Assembly: GCA_963798655.1 (NCBI GenBank)
Contig: CAWCUH010000012.1
Location: 1 to 64,000, forward strand
Length of the DNA: 64,000 nt
Direction: 5' to 3'
From: CAVSMC01 sp963798655
Lineage (GTDB): Bacteria > Pseudomonadota > Gammaproteobacteria > Burkholderiales > Casimicrobiaceae
Shown: positions 45,619-56,569 of the stretch, in pieces
Numbering within the stretch: the first letter of the stretch is position 1
How the letters are laid out: each line of letters starts with the position of its first letter
Position numbers and translations under genes: made by a program
The notes under the pieces: model-generated
Seen by the model: the letters and a program-made list of their open reading frames with translations, nothing else
What the model was told of the DNA's origin: nothing
The model's database searches: none

Positions 45619-47565
45619 ATGAGCACGACGACCATGAACGAGCCGGCGCGGCAGACGCTGGGCTTCCAGGCCGAGGTGAAGCAGCTCCTTCACCTGATGG
45701 TCCATTCGCTGTACTCGAACAAGGAAATCTTCCTGCGCGAGCTGGTGAGCAATGCTTCCGACGCCTGCGACAAGCTGCGCTTCGAGGCGCTCGCCAGGCC
45801 CGAGCTGCTCGACGGCGACGCGGACCTTGCGATCGACGTCGCGTACGACAAGACTGCGCGCACGATCACCGTCTCCGACAACGGCATCGGCCTGAGCCGA
45901 GACGAGGCGATCGCGCAGCTCGGCACGATCGCGAAGAGCGGCACGCGCGAGTTCTTCGCGAGCCTGACCGGCGATCAGCAAAAGGACGCGCAGCTGATCG
46001 GTCAGTTCGGCGTCGGCTTTTACTCGAGCTTCATCGTCGCCGACCGCGTGAGCGTCGTCTCGCGCCGCGCCGGCAGCGACGACGCGATCCGCTGGGAGAG
46101 CGATGGCGGCGGCGAGTTCACGATCGAGCCGGAAACGCGCGCGCGACGCGGCACCGACGTCACGCTGCACCTGAAGGAAGGCGAGGACGAGCTGCTGTCG
46201 TCGTCGAAGCTGCGCGCGATCCTCAAGCAGTACTCGGATCACATCGCGACGCCGATCCGGATGAAGAAAGAGGAGTGGGACAAGGACAAGAGCGAATACG
46301 TCCCGAAGGACGAGACCGAGACGGTCAATCAGGCGAGCGCGCTGTGGGCGCGGCCGAAGTCCGAGATCAGCGACGACCAATATAAGGAGTTCTACAAGCA
46401 CGTCGGCCATGACTTCGCCGATCCGCTCGCATGGACGCACAACCGCGTCGAAGGCAAGACCGAATACATCCAGCTCCTGTACGTGCCGTCGAAGGCGCCG
46501 TTCGACCTGTGGGACCGCGAGCACCGCCACGGCGTGAAGCTCTACGTGAAGCGCGTGTTCATCATGGATGACGCCGAGCAGCTGCTGCCGGCGTACCTGC
46601 GCTTCGTTCGCGGCATCATCGATTCGTCGGACCTTCCGCTCAACGTGAGCCGCGAGATCCTGCAGGAGTCGCGCGACGTAAAGGCGATCCGCGAGGGCTC
46701 GACGAAGCGCGTGCTGTCGCTGCTCGAAGACCTCGCGGAAAACCGCAAGGACGACTACGCGAAATTCTGGTCCGAGTTCGGACACGTGCTGAAGGAGGGC
46801 ATCGGCGAGGACACCGCCAACCGCGAGCGGATCGCCAAGCTGCTGCGCTTCGCCTCGACGTCGAGCGGCGGCGCGCAGAGCGTCGCGCTCGACGACTACG
46901 TCGCCCGCGCGAAGGAGAAGCACGGCGACAGGCAGGCGGCGATCTATTACGTGACCGGCGATTCCGCCGACGCCGCGCTCGCGAGCCCGCATCTCGAGAT
47001 CTTCCGCAAGAAGGACGTCGAGGTGCTCGTGCTCACCGACCGCGTCGACGAATGGATGCTGTCGTTCCTCGACGCGTTCGACGGCAAGCCGCTGGTGTCG
47101 GTCGCGAAAGGGGACCTCGATCTGGGCGAGCTCGCCGACGCACAGGACAAGGAGGCGCAGCAGAAAGTCGCCGACGAGTACAAGGATCTCGTCGCAAAGG
47201 TGAAGGACGCGCTCGGCGACAAGGTGAAGGACGTTCGGGTGACGCTTCGGCTGACCGATTCACCATCGTGCGTCGTCGTCGATCGCGACGCGATGAGCCA
47301 GCACCTGCAGCGGCTGATGAAGGCCGCCGGCCAGAAGATCCCGGAAGCGAAGCCGATCCTCGAGCTGAACCCGGATCATCCGCTGGTGAAGCGGCTCGCC
47401 GGCGACGACGCGAAGCTCGCCGACTGGGCGCAGCTGCTGCTCGACCAGGCGCAGCTCGCCGAGGGCGGAACGCTGGACGATCCGGCGGGCTTCGTGCGGC
47501 GTGTCAACGCGATGCTGCTCGATGCCGCGACGACGCCTACTTCTTCGCCGCGGCCCAGCTCTTGA
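45619..47565 (+). CDS. htpG: Molecular chaperone HtpG (Hsp90), 648 aa
   Basis: Dimeric ATP-dependent cytosolic chaperone. N-terminal GHKL ATPase: SLYSNKEIFLRELVSNASDACDKLRF, ITVSDNGIGLSRDEAI, LIGQFGVGFYSSFIVAD. Middle domain: LYVKRVFIMDDAEQLLPAYLRFVRGIIDSSDLPLNVSREILQ. C-terminal dimerisation domain follows, with DSPSCVVVDRDAMSQHLQRLMKAAGQ. No MEEVD tail, as in bacteria. ATG 45619 follows AAAGGAACC. A sigma32-like promoter lies upstream. Its last 29 bases overlap the convergent peroxiredoxin gene. Confidence 0.96.
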   Translation: MSTTTMNEPARQTLGFQAEVKQLLHLMVHSLYSNKEIFLRELVSNASDACDKLRFEALARPELLDGDADLAIDVAYDKTARTITVSDNGIGLSRDEAIAQLGTIAKSGTREFFASLTGDQQKDAQLIGQFGVGFYSSFIVADRVSVVSRRAGSDDAIRWESDGGGEFTIEPETRARRGTDVTLHLKEGEDELLSSSKLRAILKQYSDHIATPIRMKKEEWDKDKSEYVPKDETETVNQASALWARPKSEISDDQYKEFYKHVGHDFADPLAWTHNRVEGKTEYIQLLYVPSKAPFDLWDREHRHGVKLYVKRVFIMDDAEQLLPAYLRFVRGIIDSSDLPLNVSREILQESRDVKAIREGSTKRVLSLLEDLAENRKDDYAKFWSEFGHVLKEGIGEDTANRERIAKLLRFASTSSGGAQSVALDDYVARAKEKHGDRQAAIYYVTGDSADAALASPHLEIFRKKDVEVLVLTDRVDEWMLSFLDAFDGKPLVSVAKGDLDLGELADAQDKEAQQKVADEYKDLVAKVKDALGDKVKDVRVTLRLTDSPSCVVVDRDAMSQHLQRLMKAAGQKIPEAKPILELNPDHPLVKRLAGDDAKLADWAQLLLDQAQLAEGGTLDDPAGFVRRVNAMLLDAATTPTSSPRPSS

Positions 47566-48070
47566 GCGCTGCGAGCGTCTTCTCGACGTGGCGCTGCGGG
47601 TTGAGGCTCATGTAGTGATAGACGATCGACCCGTCGGGGGCGATCACGTACGAAATGCGGTTCGCGTACTCGGGGCGCGTCTGCATGACGGCGTCGAACG
47701 ACTTCATCACCGACTGCGACTCGTCGGAGGCCACCGGAAAGCGGTTCTGGCAGGCCTGGACCGAGAATTTCGACAGCGTGTCGATATCGTCGCCCGACAC
47801 GCCGACGACTGACGCACCGAGCTCGGCGAACTGCGCGTTCGCCTCGGCGAACTCGTGGGCCTCCGCCGAGCACCCCGCCGAGTATGCCGCCGGGAAGAAA
47901 TAGAGAACGACCGGCCCCTTCCGCAGCGCGTCGGCCAGCGAAAACTTATACACTTTGCCGGCGAGCGCGGCCTGGGCGGCGAAGTCCGGCGCGCGCTCAC
48001 CGATATCGAGTGCGGCGGCGGCAGGTAGCGACACCAGCGCGGCCGATGCAATGGCGAGGAGCCGTTTCAT
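47537..48070 (-). CDS. Exported AhpC/TSA-family peroxiredoxin-like protein (177 aa)
   Basis: Signal peptide MKRLLAIASAALVSLPAAAA, then a thioredoxin-fold domain: ALDIGERAPDFAAQAALAGKVYKFSL, VVLYFFPAAYSAGCSAEAHEF with the peroxidatic-type Cys, and VVGVSGDDIDTLSKFSVQACQNRF, whose Cys may resolve it. It resembles periplasmic BCP/PrxQ-like proteins; catalytic Pro-x3-Thr-x2-Cys is altered to Pro-Ala-Ala-Tyr-Ser-Ala-Gly-Cys, common in this subgroup. Convergent with htpG. It starts 23 bases from the divergent PLD gene. Confidence 0.82.
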   Translation of the reverse strand: MKRLLAIASAALVSLPAAAALDIGERAPDFAAQAALAGKVYKFSLADALRKGPVVLYFFPAAYSAGCSAEAHEFAEANAQFAELGASVVGVSGDDIDTLSKFSVQACQNRFPVASDESQSVMKSFDAVMQTRPEYANRISYVIAPDGSIVYHYMSLNPQRHVEKTLAALKSWAAAKK

Positions 48071-48092
48071 GCCGACCTCCGTGCGAACGTCG

Positions 48093-49673
48093 ATGCGCAT
48101 TCTATCCCGGGCCCGCGGCGTCGCGCACGCGCTCGTCGCCCTCGCCGCCGCAACACTCGCCGGCTGCGGGATGCTGCCGCCGCTGCCCGAGCGCACCGGG
48201 ACGGCCGCGCTCGCGCCGGCGCCCGACAGCGAGCTCGTGCAGATCGCCGAGCGATCGCGGCCGGCACCCGACCTGACCGGCTTCCGGCTGATGCCGCTCG
48301 GCAGCTACGCGCTCGACACGCGCGTGCAGCTCGCGCAGCGCGCCAGGCACTCGCTCGACCTGCAGTACTACCAGCTGCAGAACGACAAGACCGGCCACCT
48401 GCTGCTGCGCAACGTCCGTGACGCCGCGCGGCGAGGCGTGCGCGTGCGGCTCCTCGTCGACGACCTGTACACGTTCGGCGTCGACGAGCTGCTGCGCTCG
48501 TTCGCCGCGTTCGACAACGTCGAGGTGCGGCTGTTCAATCCGTTCTGCTGCGGGCGCAGCGGGCTCGCGACCAAGTACGCCGCGTCACTCGCCGAGTTCG
48601 GCCGGCTCAATCACCGGATGCACAACAAGCTGTTCGTCGCCGACGGCGCAATGGCCGTCGCCGGCGGCCGCAACATCGCCGACGAATACTTCATGCGCAG
48701 CATGACGGACAACTTCGTCGACATGGATGCGTTCATCGTCGGCGACCTCGTGCCGAAGCTCGAGTCGATCTTCGACCGCTACTGGAACAGCCCGTACGTC
48801 TATCCGATCGACGCCATCGTGCCCGCGCGCGCCGAGCGCGCCGAGCTGCAGCGCACGTTCGACCGGCTCGTCGACGAAGGCGACCAGATGATGGCGGTGC
48901 CGCTGCCACCGATCGACATCCTCGGTTACGGACCGCTGCGCGAGGACCTCGACGCCGGCCGGCTCGGCCTCGTGTGGGGCAAGGCGGCGGCGTTCGCCGA
49001 CTCGCCGGACAAGGTCAAGGCGACGTCCGACGAGATGGCGCGCGAGATGAGCGTGTCGATGAGCGTGATGGACCTGATCTGGAAGGCGCACGACGACGTC
49101 GTGCTGTCGTCGCCGTACTTCATTCCCGGCGACACCGGCGTCAAGGCATTCGGCGAGCTCGCGAAGCGGCACGTGAAGATCACGATCCTCACCAATTCGC
49201 TTGCGTCGAACGACGAGCCGGTCGTGCACACCGGTTACTCGCGCTATCGCGGCGCACTGCTGAAGGCGGGCGTCGACCTCTACGAGCTCAGCCCGACGCG
49301 CACCGTGCAGAACAAGCGGCTGATGTTTCCCGGCGCATCGCTCGGACGGCTGCACGCAAAGACGGCGGTAATCGACCGCTCGACGGTATTCATCGGCTCG
49401 ATGAACCTCGACCCGCGCTCAGCGAGCAAGAACACCGAGCTCGGCATCATCGCGCAGTGTCCGCCGCTCGCGAAGGAAGTGATCCGCGTGATCCACATCA
49501 GCAAGCTGCAAAGCGCCTACCGCGTGCGCTTCGCGCCCGACGGCGAGAACCTTCAGTGGCTCACGATGGACGACGACGGCGAGGTCGTGCTGCTCGCCGA
49601 GCCGGACACGACGCTGTTCACGCGGCTGCAGAACATGCTGCTCGCGCCGTTCGTGCCCGAGCAGCAGCTGTAA
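48093..49673 (+). CDS. Phospholipase D-family lipoprotein, ClsC-like (526 aa)
   Basis: Two HKD motifs are present: HRMHNKLFVADGAMAVAGGRN near residue 170 and LHAKTAVIDRSTVFIGSMNLD near 420, with the family GRNIADEYF and LDPRSASKNTELG contexts of cardiolipin synthase C-type proteins. The N-terminus has a signal with TLAGCGMLPPLP, a lipobox, so it is probably anchored in the envelope. It lacks the usual partner YmdB. ATG 48093 is chosen for the signal peptide; ATG 48069 is also in frame. Confidence 0.85.
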   Translation: MRILSRARGVAHALVALAAATLAGCGMLPPLPERTGTAALAPAPDSELVQIAERSRPAPDLTGFRLMPLGSYALDTRVQLAQRARHSLDLQYYQLQNDKTGHLLLRNVRDAARRGVRVRLLVDDLYTFGVDELLRSFAAFDNVEVRLFNPFCCGRSGLATKYAASLAEFGRLNHRMHNKLFVADGAMAVAGGRNIADEYFMRSMTDNFVDMDAFIVGDLVPKLESIFDRYWNSPYVYPIDAIVPARAERAELQRTFDRLVDEGDQMMAVPLPPIDILGYGPLREDLDAGRLGLVWGKAAAFADSPDKVKATSDEMAREMSVSMSVMDLIWKAHDDVVLSSPYFIPGDTGVKAFGELAKRHVKITILTNSLASNDEPVVHTGYSRYRGALLKAGVDLYELSPTRTVQNKRLMFPGASLGRLHAKTAVIDRSTVFIGSMNLDPRSASKNTELGIIAQCPPLAKEVIRVIHISKLQSAYRVRFAPDGENLQWLTMDDDGEVVLLAEPDTTLFTRLQNMLLAPFVPEQQL

Positions 49674-49674
49674 A

Positions 49675-49791
49675 CTTTCGTTCTGCATACCGGCGCGCGA
49701 CGAGGAGCGACTGCTCCCGCGAACGCTCGCATCGATCCGCGATGCCGCGCGAGCGCTCGCGCTCGACTGCGAGATCGTCGTTGCCGACGAC
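49675..49791 (+). pseudogene. Fragment of a family 2 glycosyltransferase
   Basis: Directly after the PLD stop, 39 in-frame codons read LSFCIPARDEERLLPRTLAS and then IRDAARAL..CEIVVADD, the N-terminal nucleotide-sugar-binding start of GT2 enzymes. There is no start codon and homology ends after VVADD, so this is a stump left by a deletion. Confidence 0.45.
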
Positions 49792-49864
49792 GCGCGCGCC
49801 TCGACCTCTGGTACGCGCCGCGACGAGCCGATCCGGGGCCGACCGCGCAGCCCGGTAAACGCGG

Positions 49865-50380
49865 CTAGGCGCCGAACAGCGCGGCGAGCCGAAGCCGGGC
49901 GATGTTCGCGATCTCGACGAGCGCACGCGCGAACTCGTCGTCGCAAGTGTTGCGCAACCGCGAATCGAGCGCAGCGAGAATGTCGACGCGGCTTCGTCCC
50001 TTCACCGCCATCACGAACGGGAATCCGAAGTTTTCCCGATAAGCACGATTGCCGTGGCGCAGCCGCGCGAGCTCTTCCGGCGTGCAGCGATCGAGCCCGG
50101 CACTCGCCTGCTCGCTGGTCGACTCGCTGGTCAATGTTCCGGCCGCCGCCTCCTTGCCGGCGAGCTCGGGATGCGCGCGGATCAGCGCCAGTTTCTCGTC
50201 GTCGGTCGCATGCGTCAGCGCTGCCAACATCGCGGCGTGCAGCGTGTCGACGCTCTCGAACGGCGCAGCGTCGTACGCGCGCTCGGCGATCCACGGCGAA
50301 TGCTCGAACACACCGCCGAGCGCGGCGACGAACCGCTCGCGCGAACCCGCGCACAACGTGCCGAGATCGAGCGTGATCAT
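49865..50380 (-). CDS. uraD: OHCU decarboxylase UraD (171 aa)
   Basis: Decarboxylates 2-oxo-4-hydroxy-4-carboxy-5-ureidoimidazoline to (S)-allantoin, third step after urate oxidation. Family motifs: FEHSPWIAERAYDAAPF, LIRAHPELAGKEA with the catalytic His, SEQASAGLDRCTPEEL, and NRAYRENFGFPFVMAVKGRSR with the active-site Phe/Lys region. Length normal. Start ATG overlaps the puuE stop (TGATG), so the two are coupled. Confidence 0.93.
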   Translation of the reverse strand: MITLDLGTLCAGSRERFVAALGGVFEHSPWIAERAYDAAPFESVDTLHAAMLAALTHATDDEKLALIRAHPELAGKEAAAGTLTSESTSEQASAGLDRCTPEELARLRHGNRAYRENFGFPFVMAVKGRSRVDILAALDSRLRNTCDDEFARALVEIANIARLRLAALFGA

Positions 50381-51303
50381 CACGGCTCGTACGGATGGCG
50401 CGCGATCCAGTGCCGTGCGATGTCGACGCGCCGGCAGATCCACACGCGGTCGTGATGCTCGACGTGGTCGAGGAACTTCCGAAGCGCTGCAAAGCGACCG
50501 GGCCGGCCGACCAGGCGGCAATGCAGGCCGATCGACAGCATCTTCGGGCGCTCGTCGCCTTCGGCGTACAGCACGTCGAACGCGTCGCGCAGGTACGCGA
50601 AGAACTGCTCGCCGGTGTTGAATCCTTGCGCTGTCGCGAAGCGCATGTCGTTCGTGTCGAGCGCGTACGGCACGACGAGATGCGGCACGCGCGCGCGGCC
50701 CGTATCGATGAGCGTCCACAACGGCAGATCGTCGCCGTAGTAGTCGGAGTCGTACAGGAAGCCGCCGTGCTCGAAAACAAGGCGGCGCGTGCTCGGGCTG
50801 TCGCGGCCGGTGTACCAGCCGAGCGGCGCGCTGCCGGTGACGCGGCGAATGATGTCGACGGCGATGCGGATGTGCTCGCGCTCGGTCGCCTCGTCGACGT
50901 CCTGGTAATGGATCCAGCGCCAGCCGTGCGACGCGATCTCGTGGCCGAGCTCGCGAAATGCCGCGGTGACGTCGGGATTGCGCTCGAGTGCCATTGCGAC
51001 GCCGAACACCGTCAGCGGAAGCTCGCGGCGCTCGAACTCGCGCAGGATCCGCCACACGCCGGCGCGCGAGCCGTACTCGTAGATCGACTCCATGCTCATG
51101 TGCCGCGCCGGATACGGCTGCGCGCCGACGATCTCGGACAGGAACTGCTCGGACGCGGCGTCGCCATGCAGCACCGAGCTCTCGCCGCCCTCCTCGTAGT
51201 TCAGCACGAACTGCACGGCGATCCGCGCGCCCGACGGCCAGTCGGCGTGCGGCGGCATGCGACCGTAGCCGACGAGATCGCGCGGATAGTCTGCGTCGGC
51301 CAT
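50380..51303 (-). CDS. puuE: Allantoinase PuuE, polysaccharide-deacetylase type (307 aa)
   Basis: Cofactor-independent or loosely metal-dependent allantoinase, hydrolysing allantoin to allantoate. Motifs: DLVGYGRMPPHADWPSGARIAVQFVLNYEEGGE, HMSMESIYEYGSRAGVWRIL, EIASHGWRWIHYQ, GWYTGRDSPSTRRL, DSDYYGDDLPLW, all typical of the PuuE branch of the NodB-fold superfamily. Normal length. The gene sits between uraD and the GntR regulator, transcribed leftward with both. Confidence 0.94.
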   Translation of the reverse strand: MADADYPRDLVGYGRMPPHADWPSGARIAVQFVLNYEEGGESSVLHGDAASEQFLSEIVGAQPYPARHMSMESIYEYGSRAGVWRILREFERRELPLTVFGVAMALERNPDVTAAFRELGHEIASHGWRWIHYQDVDEATEREHIRIAVDIIRRVTGSAPLGWYTGRDSPSTRRLVFEHGGFLYDSDYYGDDLPLWTLIDTGRARVPHLVVPYALDTNDMRFATAQGFNTGEQFFAYLRDAFDVLYAEGDERPKMLSIGLHCRLVGRPGRFAALRKFLDHVEHHDRVWICRRVDIARHWIARHPYEP

Positions 51304-51305
51304 CG

Positions 51306-52088
51306 CTACGCCTGTTCCGCGACGGCGAACAGTTGGGCGAAGTCGGGCGCCCCCGGTCGTGCGCCGCGCAGGTCGAGCTGACCCTCGAGGCTCGACAAAT
51401 GCGCGTTCATCGCCGCGACGGCCGCGCGGGCGTCACCCCGGCCGATCGCGCCGACGATCGCCGCATGCTCGTCGTCGGAGCACGAAGAATCGGCGCTACC
51501 GGCGCGGTGCGCCAGCACGACGAGCGGCGTGCGCGCGATCAGTTGATCGAGAAACTCGGCGAGCACGCTGTTGCCGCCGAGACGGGCGAGATCGCGGTGG
51601 AGCTGCAGCGACAGCTTGAGACCGCGACGTGCGTCGCCGCGCGCGTACGCGTCGCTCTCGTGCCGCGCGAGCGCGCGAAGCGATCTTACGTCGGCGCGCG
51701 ACGCGGTTTGCGCAACGCGCTCGACGATCGCCGCCTCCACGACGCGGCGTGCGGCGAACAGGTCGCGGCTCTCCTCAACCGACGGACTCGCGACGACGGC
51801 GCCGCGATTCGGCCGCAGCGCGACCAGCCGGTTGTACGAAAGGCGCGCGAGCACCTTGCGCACGACGGCGCGGTTGACGCCGAACGCGTCGGCGAGCGCG
51901 ACTTCCCTGAGCTTCGTCCCCGGCTGCAGCCGATGGTCGAGCACGGCGTCGTAGATACGGGCGAAGATCTCCTCCTCGCTCGGCGCCGCCGTTGTCGGCG
52001 CAGCCCGGCGATCGGCCGACGCCCTGCTCGCCGAACTCGGCATCGACTTGCGCGCAGCCGTTGACATTGTCGCCATATTGGTCGGCAT
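51306..52088 (-). CDS. GntR/FadR-family transcriptional regulator (260 aa)
   Basis: An N-terminal wHTH domain (EEEIFARIYDAVLDHRLQPGTKLREVALADAFGVNRAVVRKVLARL) and a C-terminal FCD ligand-binding domain (VVEAAIVERVAQTA, HRDLARLGGNSVLAEFLDQLI, DEHAAIVGAIGRGDARAAVAAM). FCD ligands are usually small carboxylates; allantoate, ureidoglycolate or glyoxylate are reasonable guesses. First gene of the leftward puuE-uraD transcript and divergent from uraH-xdh. ATG at 52088, 52076 or 52067 are possible. Palindromes fitting an operator lie at 52089-52099 and 52223-52234. Confidence 0.88.
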   Translation of the reverse strand: MPTNMATMSTAARKSMPSSASRASADRRAAPTTAAPSEEEIFARIYDAVLDHRLQPGTKLREVALADAFGVNRAVVRKVLARLSYNRLVALRPNRGAVVASPSVEESRDLFAARRVVEAAIVERVAQTASRADVRSLRALARHESDAYARGDARRGLKLSLQLHRDLARLGGNSVLAEFLDQLIARTPLVVLAHRAGSADSSCSDDEHAAIVGAIGRGDARAAVAAMNAHLSSLEGQLDLRGARPGAPDFAQLFAVAEQA

Positions 52089-52234
52089 ATTGTTAACATG
52101 CCGTCGCCGCGCCTGCAAGAGAATACGACTGACGACCGCCGACCGGTACCCGAAACGATGGTCACCGCAGCGGAGCTGCTCGGTCGTCTTGCTGCGCCGC
52201 AATGTCAACAAATAGCCACGATATTGTTGACAAT
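52089..52234. promoter_or_regulatory. Candidate GntR operators in the gntR-uraH divergent region
   Basis: ATTGTTGACAAT (52223-52234) and ATTGTTAACAT (52089-52099) are related palindromes of the form ATTGT-N2-ACAAT; a third weaker copy AATGTCAACAAAT lies at 52201-52213 on the other strand. One site abuts the gntR start codon and one precedes uraH, as expected for a regulator that controls itself and the divergent operon. The region is locally AT-rich in a GC-rich genome. Confidence 0.55.
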
Positions 52235-52279
52235 CTTTACGGCGACCGCCAGCATGGCTCGTCGCTTTCGGAGCGCCGC

Positions 52280-52633
52280 ATGGGCAAGCTCACCACCCAC
52301 GTGCTCGACACCGCGCAAGGCAAGCCCGGATCGGGCATCGTGCTCGCGGTGTTCCGTGTCGACGGCGAACGGCGGCGCCAGGTCGCCGCGGCCACGACGA
52401 ACGCCGACGGGCGGACCGCTTTGCCGCTGCTCGAAGGCGATGCGTTGACCGCGGGCGTTTACGAGATCGTGTTCGCCGTCGCGGAGCATTTCCGGCGCAC
52501 CGGCGCGGCGTTGGCGTCGCCCCCGTTCCTCGGCGACATCGTGCTGCGCTTCGGTGTCGCCGATCCGAATGCGCACTATCATGTTCCACTGCTCGTCTCG
52601 CCGTGGAGCTATTCGACCTACCGGGGCAGCTGA
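52280..52633 (+). CDS. uraH: 5-Hydroxyisourate hydrolase UraH (117 aa)
   Basis: Transthyretin-related protein that converts 5-hydroxyisourate to OHCU. Starts MGKLTTHVLDTAQGKPGSGI and ends with the diagnostic YRGS tetrapeptide; His, Arg and the C-terminal motif form the active site (LTTHVLD, NAHYHVPLLVSPWSYSTYRGS). Cytoplasmic form without signal. ATG 52280 preferred over an unconserved extension to 52202. Leads the rightward uraH-xdh series. Confidence 0.94.
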   Translation: MGKLTTHVLDTAQGKPGSGIVLAVFRVDGERRRQVAAATTNADGRTALPLLEGDALTAGVYEIVFAVAEHFRRTGAALASPPFLGDIVLRFGVADPNAHYHVPLLVSPWSYSTYRGS

Positions 52634-52663
52634 CGGCGGCTCGGCGTAGAGGCAAGGAACGCA

Positions 52664-54198
<1,535 letters not shown>

Positions 54199-54202
<4 letters not shown>

Positions 54203-56556
54203 ATGCGATGGACGACCAGCGAATCCGCGGCGGCGTCGGACAGGCGATCGCGCACGACAGCGCCCATTTGCACGTCAGCGGCGAGGCGACCTACACCGAC
54301 GACATCCCGGAGCTTCGCGGCACGCTGCACGCGGCGATCGGCATCAGCGAGCGCGCGCACGCGCGGCTGATCTCGGTCGACCTGTCGAAGGTGGCCGCGG
54401 CGCCGGGCGTCGTCACCGTGATCACGGCGAAAGACATTCCGGGCAAGAACGACTACGGCCCCGTGATCGCCGACGACCCGATTTTCGCGACCGCGCTCGT
54501 CCAGTACTACGGTCAGTCGCTGTTCGCGATTGCCGCAAGGACAGTCGAGCAGGCACGGCGCGCCGCGAAGCTCGCGCAAGTCCAATACGAAGATCTCAAA
54601 GCGAATCTCACGACCGAAGCCGCGCTGCGCGACGAGTCGTTCGTGCTGCCGACCGAGCGGCTCGCGCGCGGCAATGCGCGCGCGGCGATCGCGAGCGCGC
54701 CGCACCGGCTCGCCGGCAAAGTGCGCATCGGCGGGCAGGAGCAGTTCTATCTCGAGGGCATGATCGCCTACGCGGTGCCGAAGGAGGACGGCACGATGCT
54801 CGTCTACAGCTCGACGCAGCATCCGGGTGAAGTGCAGCACCAGGTCGCGCACGCGCTCGATCTGCCGTCGAAGGATGTGGTCGTCGAATGCCGGCGAATG
54901 GGCGGCGGGTTCGGCGGCAAGGAGAGCCAGCCCGGACTCTTCGCGTGCGTCGCCGCGCTGCTCGCGCGCAAGACGCGCCGGCCGGTGAAGCTGCGCCTCG
55001 ACCGCGACGACGACATGCTGATGACCGGGAAGCGGCACGATTTCGTCACCGAATACGAGGTCGGCTTCGACGACGACGGGCGAATCCTCGGCGTCGATTT
55101 CGTGCTCGCCGGCCGCTGCGGCTACTCGGCCGACCTGTCGGGGTCGATCAACGACCGCGCGATGCTCCACAGCGACAACTGCTACTTCCTCGAGAACGTG
55201 AGCATCCTGTCGTTCCGCTGCAAGACGAACACGCAGTCGAACACGGCGTTTCGCGGCTTCGGCGGTCCGCAGGGGATGATCGGCATCGAGACGGTGATCG
55301 ACGACGTCGCGCGTCATCTGGGCAGGGATCCGCTCGACGTGCGCAAGGCGAACTTCTACGGCACGACCGAGCGCAACGTCACGCACTACCGGCAGACGAT
55401 CGTCGACAACGTGATCCACGACATCGTCGCCGACCTCGAGCAAAGCTCGGGTTACCGCGCACGGCGCGACGCGATCCGCGCGTTCAACGCGACGAGCCCG
55501 GTCGTCAAGCGAGGCATCGCGTTGACGCCGGTCAAGTTCGGCATCTCGTTCACCGCGACGCACCTGAACCAGGCCGGCTGCCTGCTGCACATCTATACCG
55601 ACGGCACGCTGATGCTCAACCATGGCGGCACCGAAATGGGTCAGGGCCTGTTCATCAAGGTGGCGCAGGTCGTCGCCGAGGAGTTGCAGGTCGACGTCGG
55701 CCGCATCCGCATCACCGCGTCCGACACGAGCAAGGTGCCGAACGCGTCGCCCACGGCGGCCTCGTCGGGCGCGGACATGAACGGCAAGGCCGCGCAGCAC
55801 GCGGCGCGCAGGTTGAAGGCCCGGCTCGCCGAATTCGCCGCCACGCATTTCGCCGTCGCACCGGAAACGGTCGCCTTCCAATCCAACCGCGTGCAGGTCG
55901 GCGCCGATTCGGTGTCGTTCGACGAGCTGGTGAAGCTCGCCTACTTCGCCCGCGTGCCGCTTTCGGCAACCGGCTACTATCGGACGCCGAAGATCGGCTA
56001 CGACCGCAAGACGTGGACCGGCATGCCGTTCTATTATTTCTGCTACGGCGCCGCCGTGTCCGAAGTGGCGATCGACACGCTGACCGGCGAGAATCGCGTT
56101 GTTCGCGTCGACATCCTGCACGATGTGGGCAAGTCGCTCAATCCGGCGATCGACATCGGGCAGATCGAAGGCGGGTTCGTGCAGGGCATGGGGTGGCTCA
56201 CGACGGAAGAGCTGTGGTGGAGCGACAAGGGCAGGCTGATGACGCACGCGCCATCGACGTACAAGATTCCGGTGGCGAGCGACGTGCCGGCGCAATTCAA
56301 CGTGCGCATCTACGAGTCCGGCGTGAATGCGGAGGACGCGATCTTCCGATCGAAGGCCGTCGGCGAGCCGCCGCTGATGCTCGCGATCTCGACGCTCGCG
56401 GCTTTGCGCGACGCGGTCGCATCGACGGCGGATCACGCGCTCGCGCCGAAGCTCGATTGCCCGGCGACCGCGGAAGCGATCCTGCATTCGATCCACGAGC
56501 TCGGCGCACGGCGTGCGCGCACGAGCGCCACGGCGACGGCCGCGGTGCCGGCATGA
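54199..56556 (+). CDS. xdhB: Xanthine dehydrogenase molybdopterin subunit XdhB (785 aa)
   Basis: Oxidises hypoxanthine to xanthine and urate at a Mo cofactor. Cofactor and active-site motifs are in order: ATYTDDIPELRGTLHAAIG, MGGGFGGKESQ, TNTQSNTAFRGFGGPQGMI, TLMLNHGGTEMGQGLFIKV, and SKAVGEPPLMLAIS with the catalytic Glu. ATG 54199 overlaps the xdhA stop. An Ala/Thr-rich tail (ARRARTSATATAAVPA) is unconserved. xdhC follows within 13 bases. Confidence 0.95.
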
Positions 56557-56569
56557 CCCGCTGCGCGCG

